Shown: positions 1 to 5,790 of the stretch, piece by piece | Layout of the letters: every line of letters starts with the position of its first letter | How positions within the stretch are numbered: the first letter of the stretch is position 1 | DNA from: a virus | DNA: 30,594 nt | IMG/VR virus record: IMGVR_UViG_3300017788_000114 | Location: 1-30,594 of that record | Reading direction: 5' to 3' (one strand) | Notes under the pieces: model-generated | Told to the model about the DNA's origin: nothing | The model's database searches: none | Seen by the model: the letters and a program-made list of their open reading frames with translations, nothing else | Translations under genes and position numbers: made by a program

Positions 1-105
1 AGCCAACGATACCGGCTGTCACAAGCGAGATTCCAGGAACTGACCCAGTTCTGCCAGCATTGGCTAAATAAAAGCGTAGCACAGGAGCGATCGCCCGATC
101 GCTAA
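1..105 (+). CDS. Possible C-terminal end of a gene entering from the left (doubtful)
   Basis: Frame 1 is open from the window edge for 34 codons and ends at TAA (103-105). The peptide has an amphipathic stretch (RFQELTQFCQHWLNK), which could be the tail of a real protein. Against this, the same bases hold perfect inverted repeats (37-42 with 46-51, and 86-93 with 96-103) and a TAAATA box at 65-70, so the stretch may belong to the structured RNA region instead. No family is recognisable in so short a piece. The sequence left of the window would settle it. Confidence 0.2.
   Translation, partial: SQRYRLSQARFQELTQFCQHWLNKSVAQERSPDR
62..71 (+). promoter_or_regulatory. Candidate phage late-type promoter (TAAATA box)
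   Basis: GGCTAAATAA matches the box found before minus-strand late genes (CGCTAAATAT and similar). The TAAATA core (65-70) ends 5 nt before position 76, where the left arm of a 12-bp inverted repeat begins. That is about where a T4-type late box would place the transcription start. No gene start lies just downstream, so if active it would transcribe the structured region rather than a coding sequence. Function is inferred from motif identity and position only. Confidence 0.35.
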
Positions 106-235
106 ACGCAGACCCAGTGGGAGGGTCCCAGGCGAGGCCATCGCCTGTTTCTCCGCCATAATGGTTCACCTTGTAAGAGGCACCCCACTCCTGTGCTACA
201 CCTCCCGACAAAAAAAAACGGTTTTTGCTCCTCTG

Positions 236-245
236 CACTAAATAT
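236..245 (+). promoter_or_regulatory. Candidate late-type promoter (TAAATA box)
   Basis: CACTAAATAT carries the same TAAATA core as the boxes upstream of the minus-strand late genes. It lies inside the non-coding leader and points toward the plus-strand cluster. No start codon with a ribosome binding site lies close downstream, so its target, if any, is the structured region at 250-610 or the long leader of the plus cluster. Confidence 0.3.
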
Positions 246-591
246 TTCACTGACACACAAGGTTGGCGGGCCGGCTGTGAATACCGCTGTGGAAAACCCA
301 GGTAAACAAAAACTGGACACGCCGTAGGTATGATCCTGTCAGCATACCCAAACATTGGACTGCAAACACCAGATCGATTAGGAACGAGGATCTGGACGAT
401 GCCCTGGCATCGGGTCGTGGCAGGTAGGGAAAAGCACAGAGTCCCGCAGTCATCACAATGCAAATACCTGCTTCCTTCCGGCTGAACGAACTCGGCGAAA
501 GAGGATGGAGCCTGCAAAGGTTCCATCTGACTGCAGAATCTGGCGAAAGTGAGTTTTGAAAAAAGGCTTATGAGACGGAGTCGAAATAAGC

Positions 592-609
592 GGATCTCGT
601 TAGAGATCC
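592..609. repeat. Perfect 7-bp hairpin with GTTA loop, abutting a second hairpin
   Basis: GGATCTC (592-598) and GAGATCC (603-609) pair perfectly around GTTA. The stem begins at the base following another stem, GCTTAT 566-571 with ATAAGC 586-591, so the two could stack coaxially. There is no following T-tract, so this is not an intrinsic terminator. It lies about 80 nt before the first gene of the plus cluster and may be the 3' end of the structured RNA or a leader element. Confidence 0.45.
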
Positions 610-677
610 CAAAACACTTGATCTCGCACCACAAATGCCGCATAATGACTGACAAATCTATCATAAATGAAGCACTA

Positions 678-687
678 CGCTAAATAC
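678..687 (+). promoter_or_regulatory. Candidate late-type promoter (CGCTAAATAC) of the plus-strand cluster
   Basis: CGCTAAATAC is nearly identical to the boxes at 11215-11224 and 22187-22196 on the other strand. Its TAAATA core (681-686) is separated from the ATG at 691 by only 4 nt, as at those two genes (5 nt). If transcription starts 5-7 nt after the core, as with T4-type late promoters, the message would be essentially leaderless. The box lies inside the longer ORF that begins at ATG 667, which argues for the 691 start. Confidence 0.5.
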
Positions 688-690
688 AAG

Positions 691-1053
691 ATGAGCCCTG
701 GTGAACAGACTGAACACGACATCGCGACCTGGATGGCAGATCTGGCCGAACTGGGAACCGTGCGAGCGCCCTACATCTGGCCTGGTTCATGGCCCGAACG
801 TGATCTCGCAGACATGGCGTCAGCATTGCCAGGCTGGCATCATGATTCCGCCTGGATCTACTATGAGGCCTGGGATCCAGAGATACCTGCGGCCGTGGCC
901 CAATTCAATCGGCGGCAGCCAGTGTGGTGGGCGCAGATCATAGCCGCAGATTCCGTGTGGCGACCGCCGGTGGATCTCATCGCTGTGCTGGATCGCGGCG
1001 ATGCGCAACAAGTGATCCTGGCCATGTGGCTGGGACTGGGAGAAACTCAATGA
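691..1053 (+). CDS. Hypothetical phage protein, first gene of the plus cluster
   Basis: This gene encodes 120 residues if it starts at ATG 691, or 128 from ATG 667. Neither start has a Shine-Dalgarno sequence. I prefer 691 because a TAAATA box ends 4 nt before it and because the residues from MSPGEQTEHD onward look more protein-like. The product is rich in Trp and acidic residues (for example WPGSWPERD and WHHDSAWIYYEAWDPE), soluble, and without signal peptide or membrane segment. I do not recognise a family. Its stop overlaps the next start (ATGA at 1050-1053), so the two are probably translated together. The GATC motif is very frequent in this gene and the next two. Confidence 0.7.
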   Translation: MSPGEQTEHDIATWMADLAELGTVRAPYIWPGSWPERDLADMASALPGWHHDSAWIYYEAWDPEIPAAVAQFNRRQPVWWAQIIAADSVWRPPVDLIAVLDRGDAQQVILAMWLGLGETQ

Positions 1054-1421
1054 CTGCGGAACAACAGGAATACATCTTGATAGAACGCCATAGCCAACCG
1101 GGCAAGAACGGCGTGACCATGTGGCGCTTGGTGTTTTACAGCCTGGCCACAGGCGAAGTGTGCGAGATGACCGTGGATTCCACCTATCGCAACTTCCGCC
1201 GATCGGGTTGGGAGCATGTGGTGCAAGATCCTTGTCCCTGGGGTGCCTATATAGATCTGCGCCGCACATCACGACGCACTGCCCAGGATCGGCCCGTGCT
1301 CACGGCAGACAGCCCCGCACGCATCGTGTGGCGCAGCGAAAGCAATGATCAGGCCTGGCAACTGGTGGAAGCGGACCAGCGGCAGCGCAACCCCACTGAC
1401 TTCGAGAGGCTGTTCGCATGA
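1050..1421 (+). CDS. Conserved-looking small phage protein, 123 aa
   Basis: The open frame extends further upstream, but the ATG at 1050 overlaps the preceding stop by 4 nt, the arrangement used throughout this cluster, so it is taken as the start. The middle carries CEMTVDSTYRNFRRSGWEHV followed by a YIDLRRTSR stretch and PVLTADS. Proteins of unknown role with this kind of 'VD..YRNF...W..V....W G.Y..LRRT' layout occur in aquatic phages; this is from memory and not checked. There is no signal peptide or membrane helix and no enzymatic motif. The gene is coupled to its neighbours on both sides by ATGA overlaps. Confidence 0.65.
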   Translation: MTAEQQEYILIERHSQPGKNGVTMWRLVFYSLATGEVCEMTVDSTYRNFRRSGWEHVVQDPCPWGAYIDLRRTSRRTAQDRPVLTADSPARIVWRSESNDQAWQLVEADQRQRNPTDFERLFA

Positions 1422-1795
1422 TGGATCTCTCACCCCGCCGGCGCCGCGGGCCCAAACCAGGTGGTAGGCCAGTGCGTCCACAACTGCATCATGGCGGCGC
1501 GGGACCCAGGCCCTTGATCTGGAAGACCGGACCAGATCCCGTGATCCATGCCCAGTTCGTGGCGTTTGGGCGTGCCCGTGCGCAGGCCCTGTTCCGGCAG
1601 GAAGGTTGGCTCATGACCTTTGCGGAGTTCCAGCGGATCTGGGGTCCGGATTGGCCCCAGCGTGGCCGGCACAGCACGGATCTCTGCATGACCAGATCTC
1701 ACACGGATCTGCCTTGGTCAGCGGATAATGTGGAACTGATCACCCGCGCAGAACACAACCGCAGATGTAGCCAGCGCAAGATGATGCTGCGATGA
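1418..1795 (+). CDS. Hypothetical basic phage protein, HNH-like tail possible
   Basis: The N-terminus of this 125-aa protein is strongly basic (RRRRGPKPGGRP), suggesting nucleic-acid contact. The C-terminal half runs WGPDWPQRGRHSTDLCMTR, then a DLPWSADNVELITRAEHNRR segment. The 'D-C-TR...PWS-DNV-LITR-EH' layout is reminiscent of HNH-type phage endonuclease ends and of small uncharacterised phage proteins. The paired cysteines of a full HNH zinc site are absent, however, so enzyme activity is not claimed. The start ATG overlaps the previous stop by 4 nt, and the stop overlaps the glycosyltransferase start by 4 nt. Confidence 0.6.
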   Translation: MMDLSPRRRRGPKPGGRPVRPQLHHGGAGPRPLIWKTGPDPVIHAQFVAFGRARAQALFRQEGWLMTFAEFQRIWGPDWPQRGRHSTDLCMTRSHTDLPWSADNVELITRAEHNRRCSQRKMMLR

Positions 1796-2865
1796 AGTTC
1801 CGATTCCACCACCTGGCCATACCACACACCGTGACGCATCCGGACTATGTGGCCTGTGCCTACACGCAGAAGGTCTTGAAGTTCGCTCGAATGATGACTC
1901 TTCGCGGGCATGAGGTCATACACTATGGCCATGAGCGATCTGAAGTGGTGTGCACCGAACATGTTATGGTCACAGATGATTCAGTGTTGCAACAGGCCTA
2001 TGGCGATCATGACTGGCGCCGGCATCAGTTCCAACACAATGTAGCAGATCATGCCAACCAAGAGTTCACCCGCAGGACCATACCGGAGATCAGGCGTCGT
2101 GTGCGACCAAACGATTTTGTGTTGTGCAACTGGGGATATGGTCACCAACACATAGCCAACTCAGTGCCTCAGGCCATCGCCGTGGAACCCGGAGTGGGCT
2201 ATACCACGGGCCATTTCGCACGCTGGCGTGCCTATGAGAGCCATGCTGTGCGCACAGTGGTAGAAGGTCTGCAGAATCCACAGAACTGGTATAGCCGTGT
2301 GATACCCAACTACTTTGATCCAGCGGATTTTGACTACAGCGATAAGAAACAGGATTATGTGCTGTTCTTGGGCCGCGTGACGGAACTCAAAGGTATATCT
2401 ACTTGCATACAGGCCACTGCGGCCGCAGGCGTGCGATTGATCATAGCCGGGCAGGGACGCATCTCAGATGTGGGTTGGCGGACCACACCCCCACATGTTG
2501 AAGAACTGGGCTATGCTGATGCTCCGCTGCGTCGGCAACTCATGCGAGATGCGTCGGCCCTGATCATCGCCACTACATATCTAGAACCGTTTGGTGGTGT
2601 GGTGGTCGAAGCATTGCTAAGTGGCACACCCATCATCACACCACATTTTGGCGCCTTCGCAGAGATACAGAATGGTGGCACTGGTTTCCTGTGCCATACC
2701 CTGCGAGACTATGTCAATGCCATAAAGGATAGGCACACCATAAAGCCTCGAGATTGCCGTGCCAGAGGTGAAGATTATTTGTTAGACAGAGTAGCACCCC
2801 AATTTGAGCGTTGGTTCGCCGACATTCAAGAGATGTATACCGGAAAAGGATGGATGGCCCTATGA
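1792..2865 (+). CDS. Glycosyltransferase, GT-B fold, family 4 type
   Basis: This 357-aa protein probably transfers a sugar from a nucleotide-activated donor to a cellular or virion acceptor; substrate and donor cannot be told from the sequence. Hallmarks of GT4/GT1 enzymes are in order. The N-terminal domain is divergent. A strand LFLGRVTELKG (191-201) opens the donor-binding domain, followed by IIAGQG (217-222). The E-X7-E nucleotide-sugar motif is EPFGGVVVE (E265 and E273), followed by ALLSGTP and GGTGFL (295-300). There is no signal or membrane segment, so it is cytosolic. It is coupled by ATGA overlaps at both ends, with a methyltransferase and an acetyltransferase downstream, which fits a glycan-decorating module. 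Length is normal for the family, if slightly short. Confidence 0.9.
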   Translation: MKFRFHHLAIPHTVTHPDYVACAYTQKVLKFARMMTLRGHEVIHYGHERSEVVCTEHVMVTDDSVLQQAYGDHDWRRHQFQHNVADHANQEFTRRTIPEIRRRVRPNDFVLCNWGYGHQHIANSVPQAIAVEPGVGYTTGHFARWRAYESHAVRTVVEGLQNPQNWYSRVIPNYFDPADFDYSDKKQDYVLFLGRVTELKGISTCIQATAAAGVRLIIAGQGRISDVGWRTTPPHVEELGYADAPLRRQLMRDASALIIATTYLEPFGGVVVEALLSGTPIITPHFGAFAEIQNGGTGFLCHTLRDYVNAIKDRHTIKPRDCRARGEDYLLDRVAPQFERWFADIQEMYTGKGWMAL

Positions 2866-3131
2866 TCACATTTAGAACAGACACATGGACACTGGAAGGT
2901 TTGCCCAAAGATTTCCAGCAGGAACTGCAGGCCTTTGAAGTGCCCAACACTGATGATTTACCACACCGGCGCTGGGAGATTCCCGACAGCCAGTGGAGTT
3001 TTTGGATCTTGAAATATCCCATGGTGCAACAGATCCACACCAGCCGCGAGATCGATCTCGGTGAGTATAGGATGGCCAGCAATTGTTGGATACAGATACA
3101 GGCCGTAGAACTAGAGGTGGTGCGTGACTGA
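2862..3131 (+). CDS. Hypothetical 89-aa protein
   Basis: A longer frame is open upstream, but the ATG at 2862 overlaps the glycosyltransferase stop by 4 nt and gives a sensible start (MITFRTDTW). The product is soluble and mixed in charge, with several tryptophans (RRWEIPDSQWSFWILKYP) and no recognisable domain. It lies between the glycosyltransferase and methyltransferase genes and overlaps the latter by 8 nt, so it is probably made with them. A small accessory or binding protein is possible, but nothing in the sequence proves it. Confidence 0.65.
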   Translation: MITFRTDTWTLEGLPKDFQQELQAFEVPNTDDLPHRRWEIPDSQWSFWILKYPMVQQIHTSREIDLGEYRMASNCWIQIQAVELEVVRD

Positions 3132-3675
3132 TAGCCTGGTATTTGACTATGAGTTCATGGAGCAAGAACAGCGTCCATTCGTGAAAAGGCTCATGGCCTG
3201 GGTATGCGCACGATGCGAACCAAATCTAACTGATCTTGGTGCTGGCACCGGCATGTCGGTAGAGGCTGCACGCGGTTATGGTTGGGCTGCCCAGGGCTAC
3301 GATGTGGCTGATCCACAGCATAGGCCAGACCTAGTGGCCACCCAAAGCCTTTTGGAGGTTGATGATCCTGCGCGCACCGTGCTTTGTATCGAAGTGGCCG
3401 AACACATCGAGCACAGCCTCAGCGATGAAGTCATAGCCGCTGTGTGGCGTAACACCAAACCAGGAGGTCGCGTGATATGGTCAGCGGCCAGGCCCGGACA
3501 GGGTGGAGTGGGCCATATCAACTGCCAACCACCGGAGTTCTGGCGTGATCGTGCCCAGGCACAAGGATTTGTGTTGCGAGAAGATCTTGAACAGGACCTA
3601 CATCGCTGGATCACCGCAGGCTATCACATGGGTTGGTTTGCTAACAATCGCCAGATATGGCACAGACCCCGTTGA
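3124..3675 (+). CDS. SAM-dependent methyltransferase, class I
   Basis: This is a 183-aa Rossmann-fold methyltransferase. Motif I is LTDLGAGTGMS (35-45), followed by an acidic residue at the end of strand 2 (D60 in QGYDVADP). Motif IV/post-I is LCIEVAEHIEH (87-97), then KPGGRVIWS (112-120). The order and spacing match Methyltransf_11/23-type small-molecule or sugar methyltransferases rather than DNA methyltransferases, since no (D/N)PP(Y/W) motif is present. The start is a GTG overlapping the previous stop by 8 nt. From the context (glycosyltransferase upstream, acetyltransferase downstream) the likely substrate is a sugar or glycan; this is inference. Confidence 0.85.
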   Translation: MTDSLVFDYEFMEQEQRPFVKRLMAWVCARCEPNLTDLGAGTGMSVEAARGYGWAAQGYDVADPQHRPDLVATQSLLEVDDPARTVLCIEVAEHIEHSLSDEVIAAVWRNTKPGGRVIWSAARPGQGGVGHINCQPPEFWRDRAQAQGFVLREDLEQDLHRWITAGYHMGWFANNRQIWHRPR

Positions 3676-4235
3676 TATATCAATGGCGCCGTGCGGCTGG
3701 CACTGATGTGACCGCCATAATGGATCTCACACGCGAGCATTTCCGATCAGAAGCCACTGCTGTATGGTCAATAGATGAGCAATGGTTTGGTCGATGCTTG
3801 ACCGTGGACATCGTGAACCAGTTCTTCAATCCTGGCTTGGCCTTGGTGGCCGTGGCTGAATCTGATCAGGGTCAACTCTTGGCCTATGTGTGGGCCGAGC
3901 GTGGAGTGAAAACGGTTTGGAGCACAGAGGAAATGGTGGCCATCAAGATAGTGCATATCGATCTGGCATTATCTGCACGCATCCGCTTGCAACTCACAAC
4001 GGAAATGATGGATCTCTGGGAACTATGGACTGAGAGTATTGGCGTGCCAGTGATCTGCAGCAGCACCATGCGTGCTGATCAATCCGCGTTCCTACGCTTG
4101 CATCAGCGTAGAGGTTATGACTGCAGGGGTAGTATCTGTTATCTTAGGCTAGGACCAAAGCAGGCTGGCCATGAAACCGATGATGGTCATGAGCACGCCG
4201 ATAACACCAACATGGATCGCGTTCCAGCGGTCTGA
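3657..4235 (+). CDS. GNAT-like N-acetyltransferase (divergent)
   Basis: This 192-aa protein has a GNAT-like layout. It contains an N-terminal helix pair (TAIMDLTREHF), a strand ALVAVAESDQGQLLAYVWAE (62-81), a central VHIDLALSARIRLQLTTEMMDL helix region (99-120), and a C-terminal strand-helix-strand typical of the family (VICSSTMRADQSAFLRLHQRRGYDCRGSICYLRLG). The canonical acetyl-CoA loop (Q/R)xxG(x)G is not evident, so activity is uncertain. The fold seems to finish near residue 166. The last 27 codons overlap the opposing 83-aa gene and look unstructured (His/Asp/Asn-rich). The start overlaps the methyltransferase end by 19 nt. Confidence 0.6.
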   Translation: MAQTPLIYQWRRAAGTDVTAIMDLTREHFRSEATAVWSIDEQWFGRCLTVDIVNQFFNPGLALVAVAESDQGQLLAYVWAERGVKTVWSTEEMVAIKIVHIDLALSARIRLQLTTEMMDLWELWTESIGVPVICSSTMRADQSAFLRLHQRRGYDCRGSICYLRLGPKQAGHETDDGHEHADNTNMDRVPAV

Positions 4236-4400
4236 TTGCCGCTCGGTCAAGGCATGCACCGTGTCGTGGATGTCCTGGATCGTGACACCTATGTCATCGA
4301 TCTTGTTTTCCACATCTTCAAAGCGTTTAGCCAGGGCTGCATAGCGTTCCTGGCAGATCGACACATGTGCTTCAAGATTGGTGGTCTCAATGGCGTGCAT
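4149..4400 (-). CDS. Small membrane protein with coiled-coil, holin-like candidate
   Basis: The product has 83 residues. The first 60 are helical and heptad-like (ERYAALAKRFEDVENKIDDI and onward). A single hydrophobic segment follows at 62-82 (HVGVIGVLMTIIGFMASLL), ending almost at the C-terminus. This layout resembles XhlA-type and other tail-anchored phage proteins associated with lysis, and it is the last gene of the late block, where lysis genes may lie. No lysozyme-like gene is next to it in the window, so the lysis role is only a suggestion. It starts by a TAATG overlap with the Dps-like gene, and its 3' 87 nt run antisense to the acetyltransferase end. Confidence 0.7.
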   Translation of the reverse strand: MHAIETTNLEAHVSICQERYAALAKRFEDVENKIDDIGVTIQDIHDTVHALTERQSDRWNAIHVGVIGVLMTIIGFMASLLWS

Positions 4401-4861
4401 TAGAGGTCATCCAGGGCCATGAATTCCGGAGTCAAGGTGCTGTCTAAGAACCACATATATTTGCGGAGAACCCGTATCTCACCTTGGGCAAAGTCTGCTA
4501 TTTCATCAATGCTTTCATCGGTGGCCTGCACAACCAGTTCTTGATAGGCAGAGTCCAGTTGCTGGATATTGTCTCGCACCTGCAGCAACATGTCATCTGC
4601 GGTGCCTACGCAGGGATCATCTTCCACAGCACTTTCTGCGATCACGCTGCCAATGTTGGCAGGCATTTTTTCTCCCAGCGTTCGCAGCAGTTCAGCCAAG
4701 ACATCAATGTTGGATTGCAGGTGTTCGTAGATTTTGCCCAGCAGTTTGTGATCGCTGTAAAAGTTGCGACCTACGATGTTGGCATGGGCCACATGGCTGC
4801 GATAATAGGCCACAAAATTATCGCGGAATACCTGTTGTAGTTGTGCTTGTGTGTTGGTCAT
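4400..4861 (-). CDS. Dps/ferritin-like four-helix protein
   Basis: This 153-aa protein is all-helical and aligns by eye with Dps (DNA-protection-during-starvation) proteins. HANIVGRNFYSDHKLLGKIY (26-45) matches the Dps 'HWN..G..F...H' signature. It is followed by NIDVLAELLRTLG (51-63), matching 'D..AER...LG'. The ferroxidase ligands H26, H38, D53 and E57 correspond to E. coli Dps His51, His63, Asp78 and Glu82. The Asp67 equivalent is missing (Gly42), and the W of HWN is Ala. The second half (DESIDEIADFAQGEIRVLRKYMWFLD) matches the Dps 'T.D....I....EK..WML' helix. No basic DNA-binding tail is visible. The gene is coupled to the ejection-type genes by an ATGA overlap. The protein might protect phage DNA, store iron or be a virion component; none is proven. 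Confidence 0.75.
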   Translation of the reverse strand: MTNTQAQLQQVFRDNFVAYYRSHVAHANIVGRNFYSDHKLLGKIYEHLQSNIDVLAELLRTLGEKMPANIGSVIAESAVEDDPCVGTADDMLLQVRDNIQQLDSAYQELVVQATDESIDEIADFAQGEIRVLRKYMWFLDSTLTPEFMALDDL

Positions 4862-5790
4862 TGTTGTCCTTGCAAGGCTCGGCGTGCCGCTTCTTCACGG
4901 ATGCGTCGATCGTTTTCAAGATATTGATTTACTGTGGTATCATACAACATGCTGCCGTATGCTGCTGCACCGGGCACTATCTGTGTGACACCTTGCGTGA
5001 CTTGTGGCACACCTGGCACGATCTGTAAGGGATTGAATTGTTGCACTGCTTGACCTGCTGTCTGTGCACCTTGCTGGAAACCCGCACCTGGAGATTCTGG
5101 TGAGCGTGCTGCACCTAACATACCGGCACCAGTCTGCAGGCCCATGATACCGCCTGTGGTTTGTGCACCAACTCGGGCAGTGCGTCCCAGCACACTGCCT
5201 GCGGCTTCTTTGCGTGCCATGCGTTCGATGGCATCCAGTTCTTTCGTCACTTTGTTGAAATGTTTCTGGGCTTCTTCAGCGGCCTTGACATTTTGCGGAG
5301 TGGGGTTGGCACGGGCAATAGCCTGGCGGGTATCTAATCTCGTGATGGCATCGGTATACATGCTTTTGTTGGCATCAACAGCCCGAGTCACTGCAGTTTG
5401 ACCTGCGGTCTCTACCGCTTCGCCGCCCATACGACCACCGATGCCACGCACTGCTGCGGTGCCGGCTTTGATGCCCAATCGCACAGGATTGATCATGCCG
5501 GCAATATCACCCGCTGTTGACGCCGCTGGATAGTCCTGTCGCATCTGATCATAGTAAGCACCGGATTCGGGATTGATAGCACGATTGATCATTTCGGGTG
5601 CACCAAACAACAGGCTGTTGGACAGATTGGTAGCAAATGCTCCTGCAGCACCCAGGGCTGATGTTTCTCTTGGCTGCTGTTGTGGTGCCTGGCTTTCAAG
5701 ATAAGAACGGATCTGCTCATCTGTGGTGCCCTGTGGCACACGCAAGGTGATCTGTTCGCCGCGGAAGTTGACTGTGACTTCTTCTTGCAT
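4858..5790 (-). CDS. Putative virion (DNA-ejection type) protein, 310 aa
   Basis: The N-terminus (VNFRGEQITLRVPQGTTDEQIRSYL) is a small domain seen at the start of many phage internal or ejection proteins, with a 'G(T/S)DEQIR' motif. The rest is rich in Ala, Gly and Gln, with long helices (KAAEEAQKHFNKVTKELDAIERMARKE is one, around 165-190) and Gly/Gln stretches. There is no catalytic motif. It is the fourth of a run of large Ala/Gln/Pro-rich proteins (893, 247, 646 and 310 aa) after the tail genes, which fits the ejection protein sets of P22- and T7-like phages. Start by TAATG overlap with the 646-aa gene; end by ATGA overlap with the Dps-like gene. Confidence 0.7.
   Translation of the reverse strand: MQEEVTVNFRGEQITLRVPQGTTDEQIRSYLESQAPQQQPRETSALGAAGAFATNLSNSLLFGAPEMINRAINPESGAYYDQMRQDYPAASTAGDIAGMINPVRLGIKAGTAAVRGIGGRMGGEAVETAGQTAVTRAVDANKSMYTDAITRLDTRQAIARANPTPQNVKAAEEAQKHFNKVTKELDAIERMARKEAAGSVLGRTARVGAQTTGGIMGLQTGAGMLGAARSPESPGAGFQQGAQTAGQAVQQFNPLQIVPGVPQVTQGVTQIVPGAAAYGSMLYDTTVNQYLENDRRIREEAARRALQGQQ

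Larger units (their letters stand above)
71..610 (+). ncRNA. Candidate large structured RNA region (strand and ends uncertain)
   Basis: No convincing gene is seen here, but perfect inverted repeats are unusually dense. A 12-bp pair, 76-87 with 188-199, encloses hairpins 111-115/123-127 (5 bp, 7-nt loop) and 130-135/141-146 (6 bp). Further right: 250-255/337-342, 265-269/284-288, 369-375/389-395 (7 bp), 397-403/406-412 (7-bp palindrome), 420-426/465-471 (7 bp), 504-512/519-527 (9 bp with one G-U), 566-571/586-591 (6 bp), and directly abutting it 592-598/603-609 (7 bp, GTTA loop). By chance about half a hairpin of 7 bp or more with a short loop is expected in 600 nt. TAAATA boxes at 65-70 and 239-244 could drive it. 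No tRNA, tmRNA, RNase P or self-splicing intron core was recognised. It could instead be a structured 5' leader of the plus cluster or a replication or packaging region. A 51-codon ORF at 330-485 lies inside and was not accepted. Confidence 0.4.

Noticed and set aside
86-103. GCGATCGC palindrome, like the cyanobacterial HIP1 element; also seen at 27922-27929
   Set aside because: Only two copies in 30.6 kb (about 0.5 expected); not enough to infer a cyanobacterial host.
102-456. Minus-strand ORFs of 72 and 69 codons in the leader
   Set aside because: No ribosome binding site, low-complexity or cysteine/proline-rich translations unlike any neighbour; they overlap each other and the inverted repeats.
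330-485. 51-codon plus-strand ORF (starts MILSAYPNIG) in the leader
   Set aside because: No Shine-Dalgarno sequence, unusual arginine codons compared with neighbours, and it lies across several inverted repeats; more likely chance within a structured region.
1-690. Possible tRNA, because of a 5-bp stem with a 7-nt loop at 111-127
   Set aside because: No GTTCRANNC arm, no acceptor stem or CCA in register, and spacing to other stems does not fit a cloverleaf.
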